Positions 34,020-43,459 of a stretch of 64,000 nt of DNA are shown piece after piece. The DNA lies in NCBI GenBank assembly GCA_963806145.1, contig CAWDXD010000022.1, forward strand, positions 48,938 through 112,937, given 5' to 3'. Below the pieces are notes generated by a model that did no database searches, was not told the DNA's origin, and saw nothing but the letters and a program-made list of their open reading frames with translations. The position numbers were made by a program, and so were the translations under genes. How positions within the stretch are numbered: the stretch's first letter is position 1; each line of letters begins with the position of its first letter. The DNA comes from DASXKD01 sp963806145. Lineage in GTDB: Bacteria; Actinomycetota; Actinomycetes; Streptosporangiales; Streptosporangiaceae.

Positions 34020-34964
34020 TCACGCCATGCCACGGCGGAACAGCCGGGCCGCACGCAGCAGATGCCTGGGATGAATGCGCGTGGCGGCATGCACGAAAGC
34101 GATATAGGGATAGGGCGATATCGGCCACCGCACGGCCCCCTTTGCCGCATAGCGAATGGCCGGCCCGCGCTCGCCGAGGGCGGACCGCGCGAAGGCGATC
34201 TGGCCGAGCATGCGCGCATGCCCGCGGCGGGAGGCCCTGATGTCCGGGTGCTTGGCGAGCATGTACTCCAGCGCCAGGGCCGCGTTCTCGGCACCGCCCG
34301 CATACCAGGACCTGCCGTCCTTGCGGATGTCGGCAAGCGGGCGGGTGACGATGCCGACCTGGCCCGCCCGGGCCGCCCGGAGCACCCAGTCGTAGTCCTC
34401 GGCGTAGCCGCGCGGCAGCTTCTCGTCGTAGGGGCCCACCTTGGCGAACGCCTCGCGGCGCATCACCAGGGTGGAGGAGTGCAGTTCCTTGACCCGGTTG
34501 CGCAGCAGCAACTGGTAGCTGACGTGCTCAGCCCGCCCCGGCCACTCGACCACCTTGCCGGGCAGCCGCAGCCTGATGCCCGAGCCCACCACCAGCAGCC
34601 CGGGCTCCTGCTGCAGCCGCTCGACCTGGCTGGCCAGCTTGTCGGGGTGCCAGACATCGTCGTCGTCGCAGGTCGCGACGATGGTGCCGCGCGCGTCGTC
34701 GAGGCCGGTGTTCCGGGCACCCGCCAGGCCGGGTGAGTGGGTGTTCGCGGCCACCTTGACCAGGCGCTGCGGCGCGCCCAGGCGGGTGAGCCCGGTGTCC
34801 GGTGGCTCCTGGTCGTGCACCACCAGGCACTCGATCTGCCCGGGATAGGTCTGGGCCATGACCGCGGCGATGGATTCGCGGACGAGCTCAGGCCGGCCAC
34901 GCGTCGGCATGATCACCGACACCAGTGGCCACTGCTCGGGCGCCGGGGCCGGCGCATCAGTCAT
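34020..34964 (-). CDS. Family 2 glycosyltransferase
   Basis: 314 residues, ATG at 34964. GT-A signatures: PLVSVIMPTRGRPELVRESI, GLAGARNTGLDDARGTIVAT, the metal site CDDDDVWHPDKLASQVERLQ, LHSSTLVMRREAFAKVGPYD, RGYAEDYDWVLRAARAGQVG (ED motif of the catalytic base). No membrane segments apart from a weak C-terminal hydrophobic region. It overlaps sulfotransferase 4 by 8 bp upstream. It adds one sugar to the growing lipid-linked unit; the donor cannot be told. It is the only GT2 in the sulfotransferase run. Confidence 0.88.
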   Translation of the reverse strand: MTDAPAPAPEQWPLVSVIMPTRGRPELVRESIAAVMAQTYPGQIECLVVHDQEPPDTGLTRLGAPQRLVKVAANTHSPGLAGARNTGLDDARGTIVATCDDDDVWHPDKLASQVERLQQEPGLLVVGSGIRLRLPGKVVEWPGRAEHVSYQLLLRNRVKELHSSTLVMRREAFAKVGPYDEKLPRGYAEDYDWVLRAARAGQVGIVTRPLADIRKDGRSWYAGGAENAALALEYMLAKHPDIRASRRGHARMLGQIAFARSALGERGPAIRYAAKGAVRWPISPYPYIAFVHAATRIHPRHLLRAARLFRRGMA

Positions 34965-36015
34965 GGGCGTCCTGTTTCTGCGCAGGGCTGCCCGCGGCCT
35001 TAATGCCGTAGCGCAGCATGAGGGGCAGGCCGATCGCCGTGACGATGAGGCGGTCGCGCCGCGACATGCTGGCGCGCCAGGTCTCGTCGGCGCGCAGCGT
35101 TATCTCCCCGTCGCGGAACCGCGACGGGTTTCCCGAAAGGCCGTGGCTGATGCCCAGCATGACCCGCCCGTCGCCGATGTGCGCCAGGTGGGCCGGCGGC
35201 ACAGACAGGCCGATCCCGGCCAGTGCCGCCGCCACGGCCTGCCGCGGGCGCCGGACGAACTCCTCGTAGCGCATCCGGGCGAGCGGGAGGCCGCACCGGC
35301 GCAGCAGCCCGGCCTGGCTCTGCACGGCCACCCACCGGGCGGCCGCGGCCGCGGGCGACAGATGCGACATGACGTCGGCCCCGGCGACCGCATGGGGGCG
35401 GGACACGTCACGCTTGCCCAGCGAGTAGGCAACCCCCCGCACGTCCCTGACCAGGTGGATCACCCGCACGTCCAGCCCGGCCCTGGCGAGCGCCAGCGCC
35501 TGGACCGGCCACTTGCTGGCATCCACGACACACGCCGCGCCAGCCTCCGCGGCGATGGCCGCATACAGGCCGCCGTAGCTCGCGCCATAGGCGCCGACGT
35601 CTGCCCGGAACCGGGCGCCAGCCAGCGGCATCGCGAGCAGCCGCGGCACGCGGCGCTGCCTTGCCACCTTGCCCTGCAGCTGGCGGGTCGCGGTGAGCTT
35701 CTGCTCCTGCCAGCCGCCGAAGGCGCGGTCGCCGACCCGGGACCAGAACGGGCACTGCGCGAAGGGCTCGCCGCAGCCACAGCGCTCCCCGTGGGCCGCG
35801 GTGCGCCGGTACAGGTCGATGAGCTCACCGACGTTGACGAAACCCGGGATCTCGCCGAGGGCGCGTTCCAGCAAGGTGCTTCCGGAGCGGCCGGATCCGG
35901 CGATGTAGACGACAATGGGCGCCTGCCCGGGCTTCCCGGTAATGCCGGCGGCGGTGGCGCTGGCGTCCGTTGCGGCAGCATTGGACCCGGCCAGCGCGGT
36001 CACGGACACCCCCAT
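34957..36015 (-). CDS. Sulfotransferase 4
   Basis: 352 residues, ATG at 36015. After a 33-residue Ala/Thr-rich leader: PIVVYIAGSGRSGSTLLERA (PAPS loop), then FVNVGELIDLYRRTAAHGER and a four-Cys-type stretch CGCGEPFAQCPFW that could bind zinc or form a small loop; this 'GEL...C.CG..F..CPFW' pattern is common in a branch of bacterial sulfotransferases. 3'-phosphate region RVIHLVRDVRGVAYSLGKRD, with MRYEEFVRRPRQAVAAAL later. Overlaps GT2 by 8 bp. Preceded by 160 bp that may carry a promoter separating it from sulfotransferase 5. Confidence 0.85.
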   Translation of the reverse strand: MGVSVTALAGSNAAATDASATAAGITGKPGQAPIVVYIAGSGRSGSTLLERALGEIPGFVNVGELIDLYRRTAAHGERCGCGEPFAQCPFWSRVGDRAFGGWQEQKLTATRQLQGKVARQRRVPRLLAMPLAGARFRADVGAYGASYGGLYAAIAAEAGAACVVDASKWPVQALALARAGLDVRVIHLVRDVRGVAYSLGKRDVSRPHAVAGADVMSHLSPAAAAARWVAVQSQAGLLRRCGLPLARMRYEEFVRRPRQAVAAALAGIGLSVPPAHLAHIGDGRVMLGISHGLSGNPSRFRDGEITLRADETWRASMSRRDRLIVTAIGLPLMLRYGIKAAGSPAQKQDAHD

Positions 36016-36175
36016 GTCGGTTCTTTCAGCACTCGCTCTCCCGCGTGAAGAACTTTACTGTGCTTCCCGCCCGATGTGGCGGGAATCCGGGCAGATCGTT
36101 TTGGAACGGAATGATTGGTTCTTGTTGAACTCCCGGTGAATCACCGGGCGGGCCCGGGGCCTGGCCGGGGCGGGG

Positions 36176-37126
36176 TCAGGAGTAGCCGAGCCGGGCAAGC
36201 AACGGCCCGATCTCCTGCTCGACGTCGCTAATCTGCCCCTGGTCAAGGGTCTTGCGCCACCTTCCCACAGAGTCCGGCTTGGCCCGCGACAATCCAGCCC
36301 GCAGCCCGTCAAGCCCGGCCGGCGTGGTTTCCAGGAACCCCGCAAGCACATCCGCCGCGTGCATCGGGTCAGACACGACGGATTCGTATCGCACTTCCAT
36401 CGACCGGCCGGCCGGGAGAGTGGCCAGCCCGGCCAGCGCGGCCTCGGTGAACCGCCGCCAGCACCATGCCGACCGCACGATGTCGGAGACCGCGGCGAAC
36501 TCGTCGCGGCGGTCAGGTTCCACCCACCAGCGCGCCGCGTTCCCCCACGACTGGCCCCCCCGGCCACGCTTGCCCGAGCCTGCCGACGCGGCATTGAGCC
36601 AGGGCTGCTCCGAGTGCGAGACCGCGGCGTCGCGGCCGTCCCTGATGATGTGCACGAACTGCGCGTCCGGCATGGCCTCGGCCAGGAACGGCACGACGAA
36701 GCTGTTCTCCGGGTTCTTCTCCGCGAACCGCCGGCCGCCGTGCAGCCCGGCGAGCAGCATTGCCGAGTAGAAGCCCCGGAACACCGCGGCACAGCGGCGC
36801 TCGGTCCAGGAACCGTCGTACACGCAGCGGGCCGCGGCCTTGGTCAGCCGGGGCTCGAAGTGGTAGGAGACCTCGGGCATCCGGCCCAGGCAGCTGCCCA
36901 GGAACGTGGTGCCGGACCTGGGCGCCCCGATGATGAAGATAGGCCGGTGCAGCCGCGGGTCGAGGGCCTGCGCCGACGGGCGCTTGCGCAGCGCCGGGTC
37001 CCTGCTGCGGTCGCGGATGTCCGAGGCAAGGCCGAGCACGCCGAGCTGGACCATCTGGCCGAAGCCAAGGCCCGACGGCGGCGGTGGCGGCTGGCTCCTG
37101 CTCCCGTGGCGTGGGGTAACTGCCAT
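36176..37126 (-). CDS. Sulfotransferase 5
   Basis: 316 residues, ATG at 37126. PAPS loop PIFIIGAPRSGTTFLGSCLG (about residues 57-76) and 3'-phosphate region VHIIRDGRDAAVSHSEQPWL; also EKNPENSFVVPFLAEAMPDA with the conserved Lys/Pro. The long stretch SAWCWRRFTEAALAGLATLP and RSMEVRYESVVSDPMHAADV fit Sulfotransfer_3-type proteins. It lies 63 bp after the phosphotransferase gene. It is the most distant of the five by motif details. Confidence 0.85.
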   Translation of the reverse strand: MAVTPRHGSRSQPPPPPSGLGFGQMVQLGVLGLASDIRDRSRDPALRKRPSAQALDPRLHRPIFIIGAPRSGTTFLGSCLGRMPEVSYHFEPRLTKAAARCVYDGSWTERRCAAVFRGFYSAMLLAGLHGGRRFAEKNPENSFVVPFLAEAMPDAQFVHIIRDGRDAAVSHSEQPWLNAASAGSGKRGRGGQSWGNAARWWVEPDRRDEFAAVSDIVRSAWCWRRFTEAALAGLATLPAGRSMEVRYESVVSDPMHAADVLAGFLETTPAGLDGLRAGLSRAKPDSVGRWRKTLDQGQISDVEQEIGPLLARLGYS

Positions 37127-37189
37127 AGTGTGCGACCTCGTCTGCGTGCTGACCGGGCAATGAGCCCGATGCTACCGGCGGCCGGTGGC

Positions 37190-38545
37190 TCAGTGCTTGC
37201 CGTTCTGCTGGGCACGGAACCGGGCCACCTCGCCCATCAGCGCGGGGATCAGCCACGTGCCCGGCGCGCCGAGCGGCGCACCTGCCGCGGCCTGCCGGTC
37301 CACGAGGTACCTGGTGGCCACGTCGGCCAGGTACAGGGCCGCGGTGAGGCGGGCCCGCGCAAGGTCGATGCCGAACGGGGCGAGCAGCCCGGCCGCGTGC
37401 TCGAGGCAGTCGGTGGCGGCGGCCAGGGGGTCCCGGTGCTGCGGGCCCACCTCGCTCTGCAGCCAGTAGTGCAGGGCGTCGAAGCCGCGCGGCACGCCGG
37501 AGGCGAACCGCTCCCAGTCCCAGACCAGCAGCCCGCCGGTGGTGCTCGCCATGTTCCAGGGAGACCAGTCGCCGTGCCATGCCCCGAAGGTCAGGCCCGT
37601 GCACAGGCCCGTCGCGGCGATCGTGTCCAGGGCATCGAGCAGCGCCGAGCGCTCCTGTCCCTGGTCCGCTGTTTCCAGGCGTTCCCGAAGCTGCCGCAGG
37701 TAAGCGTCGCTGGCCAGCGCTCCCTCCTGGAGCCCGCCGACCCTGGCCACGGTGTCCATGGCGGCGGAGAGGTGCGCCGCGGAAAGCGCGCGACGGCGCT
37801 GCCAGACCGGGAGCGCGCTCAGCACGAGCACGTCCATGCCGTGCCATTGGTCGTGGTGGATCACCCGGGGCACCGAGATCCCGGCCAGCCCGGCGCGCTC
37901 CAGCCAGGCGAGCGATACGGCCTCAGCCCGCACCAGGTCACGGGTAAGGGCATTGAACCCGATCTTGACGAAGCCCGCCGCTTCCCCGCTCGGCGTGTGC
38001 AGTTGGAGCACCGGCTTGCGGTTGGCGCGGGCTGGCCCGAGACGGATGCTCACCCTGATGTCGGGGGACAGGACGGACTTCAGGTAGGACTCGATGCTCT
38101 CGGCCTCCGGCGGGGCGGTGACCCTGACCCGGACTCCGAGCAGCGTCCCGCCGAGCCCGCTGGCCAGCCCGAGCGCGAACGCCGCGACACCCATGCGGGC
38201 CGGCCATGACCTCGGCTGGCCGTACTGGCGCAGTGCCGCCGCGGCCGCACGGGGCGCCGCGGGCACCAGCAGCCGGGGATGCCGGACACCGGGAATCAGC
38301 ACGAAGTCGCGTCCCTCGCCGCGCGCGGTGCCCCCCAGTGCCCGGGGCCGCACCGCCCCGGTGATCTGCGGCCAGCCATGCGCCCCGCCGTAGAGCGTCA
38401 TTTCGGCCGTCGGCGGCCACAGGAGCTCACAGACCTCGCGCAGGTACGCAAGCCGCTCCCAGTCGTCGGCCAAACGCAGAGGCGACGCCCCCGCCCCGAC
38501 GGCCGCGGCGGGCCTCGCGTCCCTGACGCCGTCCATGATCCCCAT
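37190..38545 (-). CDS. Aminoglycoside phosphotransferase/choline-kinase-fold protein
   Basis: 451 residues. The C-terminal 300 residues carry the kinase fold: AAGFVKIGFNALTRDLVRAE (ATP-binding Lys), the catalytic loop FGAWHGDWSPWNMASTTGGL (HGDxxxxN) and metal-binding VWDWERFASG. The N-terminal 150 residues (TAEMTLYGGAHGWPQITGAV, HPRLLVPAAPRAAAAALRQY) are a separate domain with no recognised family. In a glycan locus it may phosphorylate a sugar or add a phospho-substituent, or it may be a regulator. Start ATG 38545, or ATG 38536 in the same frame. It is the first gene of the sulfotransferase-rich series. Confidence 0.75.
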   Translation of the reverse strand: MGIMDGVRDARPAAAVGAGASPLRLADDWERLAYLREVCELLWPPTAEMTLYGGAHGWPQITGAVRPRALGGTARGEGRDFVLIPGVRHPRLLVPAAPRAAAAALRQYGQPRSWPARMGVAAFALGLASGLGGTLLGVRVRVTAPPEAESIESYLKSVLSPDIRVSIRLGPARANRKPVLQLHTPSGEAAGFVKIGFNALTRDLVRAEAVSLAWLERAGLAGISVPRVIHHDQWHGMDVLVLSALPVWQRRRALSAAHLSAAMDTVARVGGLQEGALASDAYLRQLRERLETADQGQERSALLDALDTIAATGLCTGLTFGAWHGDWSPWNMASTTGGLLVWDWERFASGVPRGFDALHYWLQSEVGPQHRDPLAAATDCLEHAAGLLAPFGIDLARARLTAALYLADVATRYLVDRQAAAGAPLGAPGTWLIPALMGEVARFRAQQNGKH

Positions 38546-38961
38546 AGATCACATCCCCTAGAAGGACAGGTATCCCCGACCTTAATAGGCCCGTAAACTC
38601 CGGCTCAGGTCACGTACGGCCAAAAGCCTTGCCGCTGGCGGGCCCGCTGCTTGCCGTCGATAGCCGCGGAACAGATGGCTAAGGATATCGGAACGCCAGG
38701 TCACGGCAGAGTAACCTCCCGATGACCGATCGTAGCGCGGATGCCTGGCCCGCAGGCTATTCCGGCCAACGCGGATGTCCCGATCAGCCCGCCCCACAGG
38801 AACCGCCAGTCTCGTAGTCACCTGATGCCTGCCTCATTAACACGCCGGGACCCGCGTTTCACCTCGAAGGTGATCGGCGTCCCCCTTAACGGACGCCTGA
38901 GGTGGGGGTAATGGTTCACTTCTCGGTGGCATGGATTTTGAATTTCGATGCTGTCCTTGTG
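38546..38961. other. Intergenic stretch, 416 bp
   Basis: Upstream of the phosphotransferase gene and downstream of the flippase, both on the minus strand, so it should hold the promoter of the sulfotransferase series. A 79-codon open frame (38582-38821, minus) has no family resemblance and no good ribosome site. A small inverted repeat TCACCT-CGA-AGGTGA lies at 38859-38873. Nothing else is clear. Confidence 0.5.
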
Positions 38962-40828
38962 TCATCGTCTACTTGCGCGCCGTAGCCGCCGCTGGATGGA
39001 CGAGACACCCGGCATGGCCGACAACTGCAGGACGCCGCGGAGCCGCCAGAGCCCGATCGCCTGCACCAGGCATCCGGCGGCCACGCCCGCGGCCAGTCCG
39101 GCCAGGCCGCCGCCGAGGACGGACCGGATCGCGAGCGGGATGGCGCCGAAGCTCACCGCCGACAGCCCGCCGGCCAGGATCGTGCCGCGCCCGAAGGGCT
39201 GCAGGCGGATGGACGAGGCCAGTTGGGCCATGGGCATCAGGTTGGTGACGATGATGGCGACGGCCCAGCCGATCGCGGCACCGGTGAGGTGGTACCGGGG
39301 GATCAGCACCAGGTCCAGGCCCACGTTCACGCCCACCGCCAGCAGCCCGTTGACCAGGCTCCAGCTACTGCGCCCCGTGGTGATCAGCACCATGTCGACC
39401 TGACCGCACGCAGTGGCCAGCAGCATGGTCAGGCCCAGGATGAGCATCACGTCGGCGCCGGCCTTGTAGGAGTGGCCGAACACGCTGAGCACTATCGGCC
39501 CGTAGACGATGGCCAGCATGTACAGCGGCCAGGTGAGCAGCACCAGCCAGGCGGTGGTCACCTGGTAGATGATGTTCGCGCTGCGCCGGTCGCCGAGGGC
39601 GAAGAGCTCGGTGAACCGCGGCTGCGCCGCCATGCTGATCGCCGTGTTGCCGAGCTGGCCGGCCACGAGGAACCGGGTCGCCGCCGTGTACACGGCCGCC
39701 CAGCCCGGTCCCATCAAGATCGCGACGAGCACGATGTCGATCCGCTGCAGCGTGATGGATGCCAGGCTGGCGATGCCGCGCGGCGTGGTGAACTGCCAGA
39801 ACCCGCGGGGGTTGGCGTTCGCCAGCCGGCGCGCCGCCGTCCGGCTTCCGTGCTGGAGGGCGCCCCTGATCTTCGGCACCGGGGTGGAAATGGCCAGCAG
39901 CGCGGCGAGCTCAGGCGGGACGTCCGGCATCCCCCGCGGGCCCTTGGAGGGCCGTCGCCTGATCCGGCGTGCCCAGAGCCAGGCGATGGCCGCGGCGGGC
40001 ACGTAGGGCAGCGCCCACAGTGGTGCGAGGAGCGCGGCGCTCCCGGCGGCCACCGCGATGAAGATCCCGGCGACCTGGGCAGCCGAACGGCCGATCTTGT
40101 CGATCACGACCGTGGGCCGCATGTCCCGGTAGCCACGGCTCACGCCCAGGTAGGTGTCGAGCAGCGCGGCGAAGGGCAGGGTGAGGGCCAGCACCCGCAG
40201 CGCCTGCGCCACCGCGGCCGGGCCCACCGCCCCTCCCTTGGCGAGGCCCCCGCTGAGCAGCACCTTCGCCAGCGGCTCCGCGAGGCCCACCATGATCGCC
40301 GTGAGCAGGAGCGAAGCCACGATCACCGGGATGACGGCCGCGCGGAGGATCGTCGGGATCCGCTTCTCCTCACCGAGCGAGCGGAGCCGGGCGATGAAGT
40401 AGACGAGGCCGACGTTGGCACCGAGGCTCGCTACCGCCTCGACGATGAGGAACGCGGAGATCGCGGTGAAGAAGGCACCGGCCACCGGCAGGCTGAACGT
40501 CCGGGTCACGAAGACCGTGACGCCCACCGTGGTGGCCGCGGAAACGCCCGCGCCGATCAGGTTGAGGGTGCCACCGCGGGCGACCTCGGCCAGTTGCGGC
40601 TGCCCGCCGCCGCCCTTCCCCGCCGGGCGCGCCGCCGGCCCGGGCCTGGCCGGTCCGGGCCGCGCCGGTGCGAACCTGCCGTTCGGCGCCCGGACCGGGG
40701 CATTGGCTGGCCTGCCGCGCTGTGTGGGGGTACGCGGAGCGCCGGCATAGGGCCGCGGTTCCGGCCATGCCTCGCTGGAGCTACTCCTCGTCCGCGCCAG
40801 AGCTTGCCACCCCCGGTGACCCGATCAT
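38962..40828 (-). pseudogene. Polysaccharide flippase (Wzx/MATE-like), frameshifted in N-terminal tail
   Basis: Membrane protein with about 14 segments: GTLNLIGAGVSAATTVGVTV, LIVEAVASLGANVGLVYFIA, VPVIVASLLLTAIMVGLAEP, RVLALTLPFAALLDTYLGVS, ITLQRIDIVLVAILMGPGWA, LILGLTMLLATACGQVDMVL, GALPLAIRSVLGGGL-type end. It should flip lipid-linked repeat units across the membrane. The natural start is the ATG 40826-40828, overlapping the ligase TGA; it reads MIGSPGVASSGADEE and then hits a stop at 40781-40783. Dropping one base there joins SSSEAWPEPRPYAGAPRTPT, a Pro/Arg-rich cytoplasmic tail of about 75 residues, and the membrane part. The GTG at 40527 would give a 521-residue protein missing its first helix. 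Confidence 0.82.
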
Positions 40829-42384
40829 GCCTGCGCCCTTGCGGCCACGGCCCGCGCACCTATCTGGGCGCGAAGCTGGGCCGCGGACTCGGCGGCCGCT
40901 TCCTCGGCTTCCTGCTGCAGTACCCGGTCATTCTTCCAGAGGAGGGCATAGGCGAGCATGGTGAAGGCAAGGGGCGGCCCCACCGCAATATAGACGAGCA
41001 TGAACGGGAAGCCCAGTATCAGGACCAGCACGCCCACCAGCCCGTAGGGCGTCGGATCCCGCCAGTACCGCCAGATCCCGTAGATGAAGAAGCTGCAGTA
41101 CAGCGCCGCACCCAGGAAGCCGCTGGTGATGAGCAGCATCCAGAGCTGGCCGTTGCCGCCGATGTCGCGAGAGCCGCAACTGTGGCACTTGGCCGTCTTG
41201 CCGACCGCGATCGAGTTGGTGCTGCCCAGCTCATGCCTGGTGTCCCCGTAACCGATGACCGGGGAGGACGTCGCGACGTCCACGGCGAGCCCGGACAGCG
41301 ACGAGCGGACGGCGTTGCTCTTGCCGTGCGACAGCCGCTGGCTGATGAGGCTTTGCAGCGGGGAGGCCAGCACCACGATCGCCACCAGCGCGAGCACCCC
41401 GAACAGGCCGGCCAGCATGGCCAGCTTGCCCCGCAGGGCGAACCGGACGGCCACGTACAGAATGGAGATCCCGATGCCGACCCACAGCCCGCGGTCCAGC
41501 GAGTAGACGACCGGCACCAGCGCGACCACCATGACGATCAGCAGGTTCCGGCGCTCCTTGCGGTTGCCGTAGCACCACCAGGCGACGATCAGCCAGGGCA
41601 GCGTGATGGCCAGGACGTTGCCCCACATGTTGGTGTAGTCGAACGGGGCCCTTGGCCGGCCCACGGCGTAGCCGAGGATGTTCTGCACCTGGGAGAACCC
41701 GGGGTGGAGCATCATCGCGAGCAGCCCGTTGTTGTTCTGCAGGCTGTGCGGGAGCACGTAGGCCGTCGGCGAGGTGATTTGGAAGTGCGGGTCGAGCACG
41801 CCCAGTACGCCGCCGATCACGGTGTAGATCCCGACCAGGCCGAGCAGCCAGGCCAGGCGGCGCCGCGGCAGTTCCTCCTCGGTCAGGTTGCCCGCGTACA
41901 CGAGCAGCACGGCCACCGAGAGGTAGACGCCGGTGCGCAACGCCCAGGAGATGAGGCGGCTGCCGGTGGGGCTGTCCACCGAGTCGGGCGCGGTCAGCGA
42001 GATCGTGGCGACGGAGAAGACGGTCACGACGAGGAACAGCGACCAGATCTTGAACCCGGGCGGAAGCTTGATGGTCCGCTCCCTGTTCACCCGCCAGTAG
42101 TACATCCGGCGGATCATGGGGAAGGCGAGGACGATCGGGAAGTAGTCCCCGACGCCCAGGACCCACCACAGCGGCCAGCCGACCAGCAGGGCCACGATGG
42201 GCCAGGCAGGATCGCGCGCGAACCAGCTGAGCCGCTTGGCCCGGGGGGGACGGCCGGGGACCTGCGGCTCGGCCTCGGGCGCGCCTATGGAGCCGCGCAG
42301 GCCGTTCTGGCGGGCTCGCTCAGGGGCGGTCGTCACGATCGGCTCCTCGTCACCTCTGCGGGGCATCTGGGCGCTGCCGCGCAC
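40825..42384 (-). CDS. O-antigen polymerase/ligase-like membrane protein
   Basis: 519 residues with about 11-12 hydrophobic segments: PIVALLVGWPLWWVLGVGDY, FLVVTVFSVATISLT, TGVYLSVAVLLVYAGNL, WLLGLVGIYTVIGGVLGVLD, LAITLPWLIVAWWCYGN, AMLAGLFGVLALVAIVVLAS, GFLGAALYCSFFIYGIW. A large outer loop between late segments includes GYGDTRHELGSTNSIAVGKT and a CHSCGSRDIGGNGQLW stretch; polar loops of this kind carry the catalytic Arg/His in Wzy/WaaL proteins. It probably polymerises or attaches repeat units outside the membrane. Its stop overlaps the flippase start by ATGA and it follows the DUF3048 gene by 16 bp. Confidence 0.82.
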   Translation of the reverse strand: MRGSAQMPRRGDEEPIVTTAPERARQNGLRGSIGAPEAEPQVPGRPPRAKRLSWFARDPAWPIVALLVGWPLWWVLGVGDYFPIVLAFPMIRRMYYWRVNRERTIKLPPGFKIWSLFLVVTVFSVATISLTAPDSVDSPTGSRLISWALRTGVYLSVAVLLVYAGNLTEEELPRRRLAWLLGLVGIYTVIGGVLGVLDPHFQITSPTAYVLPHSLQNNNGLLAMMLHPGFSQVQNILGYAVGRPRAPFDYTNMWGNVLAITLPWLIVAWWCYGNRKERRNLLIVMVVALVPVVYSLDRGLWVGIGISILYVAVRFALRGKLAMLAGLFGVLALVAIVVLASPLQSLISQRLSHGKSNAVRSSLSGLAVDVATSSPVIGYGDTRHELGSTNSIAVGKTAKCHSCGSRDIGGNGQLWMLLITSGFLGAALYCSFFIYGIWRYWRDPTPYGLVGVLVLILGFPFMLVYIAVGPPLAFTMLAYALLWKNDRVLQQEAEEAAAESAAQLRAQIGARAVAARAQA

Positions 42385-42400
42385 GCTCCAGCCTGCCTCA

Positions 42401-43456
42401 TCACTGTCCCCCCGATGTGCTGACCCTGGTGCCCCTCGGCGCGAAGATGACCCAGGTCGGGCCGGGCTGGAACGCCATCGGGTACCCGTTACCGTCGATG
42501 TAGTCGGTGAGCTGGTTCAGGTGCGGCTTGGACCAGGTGCCTGGCGCGGCCGTGCCGCCGCCGCCCGCACTCCCGGAGAGCACCTCGACGGTGCCCTTGC
42601 CGATCGGCCGGGCGCTTGGCACCGTGGTCCCGGCGCGGTGGCTCACCACCGCCTGCTTGTACCGGACCGTCTGCACGACCACGTTGGCGACCTGGACCTT
42701 TGGCCCGCCCGCTGTCAGTGCCCACAGGCCGGTCTTGGAGTCATAGGCCCATGCCTCGGTGCCGTAGCCGGGAATGGTCACCTTCGCGGCGGAGGGCCGG
42801 GACAGGTGCGCAGTGGCCAGCACGCCGCTCTGCGGGCCCTCGCCCCTGAAGTAGAAGATCTGTGGCGGTGCCCCGTTACCGCGGACCGCCCGCTGGACCG
42901 TCCTGGTGGAGGCCGACACTCCCGGCCCCGCGGTGGAGTACAGCGACCGGTGGGTCGTCATGCCGAGGTCGGTGACCTGGGCATGGTCCAGTTCCTTGGT
43001 GAAGACGGGGGTGCCGCCGTCATAGCCGACCAGCGCGCGCAGCACGGACAGTGTCTGGCCGTCGGTCGGCTGCGTGCTGGTCAGCGGGCCCACCTCCGTC
43101 GCCTCCTTGGACTGGTATACCGCGATGTAGCGCACCGGTGCCGCGAACTCCTGGTAGACGACATCGGCCGAGGTGAGCCCGCGCGGATCCGACCCGGACA
43201 GGACCAGCGCGACCGCCCGCCGCTGCGCGTCGGCGGCACTGGCGGCGGCCAGGTCCGTCAGCGGCGCCGCGGGCCCCGCCGCCTTGGTGGTGCGGGCCGC
43301 GGCGCTCGCCGTCGGGCCGCCCGCCGGTGCCGCGCCGCCGCCGGGCTGCCCGAGGTTGGGCGCGCCCGCGGCACAGGCCGCCACTGCCAGCCCTGCCGCG
43401 GCTGCGAGCCCGCTAGCGGCCCAGCGTGACGGCCGCGCTGGCTGCCCGCCTGCCAT
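42401..43456 (-). CDS. DUF3048 (YerB-like) lipoprotein
   Basis: 351 residues, ATG at 43456 (MAGGQPARPSRWAASGLAAA). The signal ends with a lipobox-like VAAC (AGLAVAACAAG) around residue 28, so it is likely membrane-anchored outside. The DUF3048 region follows after an Ala/Gly-rich linker: RAVALVLSGSDPRGLTSADV, VYQEFAAPVRYIAVYQSKEA, VGPLTSTQPTDGQTLSVLRA, TKELDHAQVTDLGM, and the C-terminal HLNQLTDYIDGNGYPMAFQP and TWVIFAPRGTRVSTSG. The role of DUF3048 is not established; here it sits between the Wzz-like and the polymerase gene with 3-16 bp spacing, suggesting a part in glycan assembly or attachment. Confidence 0.82.
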   Translation of the reverse strand: MAGGQPARPSRWAASGLAAAAGLAVAACAAGAPNLGQPGGGAAPAGGPTASAAARTTKAAGPAAPLTDLAAASAADAQRRAVALVLSGSDPRGLTSADVVYQEFAAPVRYIAVYQSKEATEVGPLTSTQPTDGQTLSVLRALVGYDGGTPVFTKELDHAQVTDLGMTTHRSLYSTAGPGVSASTRTVQRAVRGNGAPPQIFYFRGEGPQSGVLATAHLSRPSAAKVTIPGYGTEAWAYDSKTGLWALTAGGPKVQVANVVVQTVRYKQAVVSHRAGTTVPSARPIGKGTVEVLSGSAGGGGTAAPGTWSKPHLNQLTDYIDGNGYPMAFQPGPTWVIFAPRGTRVSTSGGQ

Positions 43457-43459
43457 GGA

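Noticed and set aside
38582..38821. A 79-codon minus-strand open frame in the intergenic region
   Set aside because: No ribosome site, no family resemblance and Arg-rich composition typical of chance frames in GC-rich DNA.
39223..42423. A 1066-codon open frame on the plus strand
   Set aside because: It runs antisense across the flippase and polymerase genes, has low-complexity Arg/Gly/Pro/His composition and no domain; the minus-strand genes have clear membrane-protein patterns and overlapping stop-start junctions.
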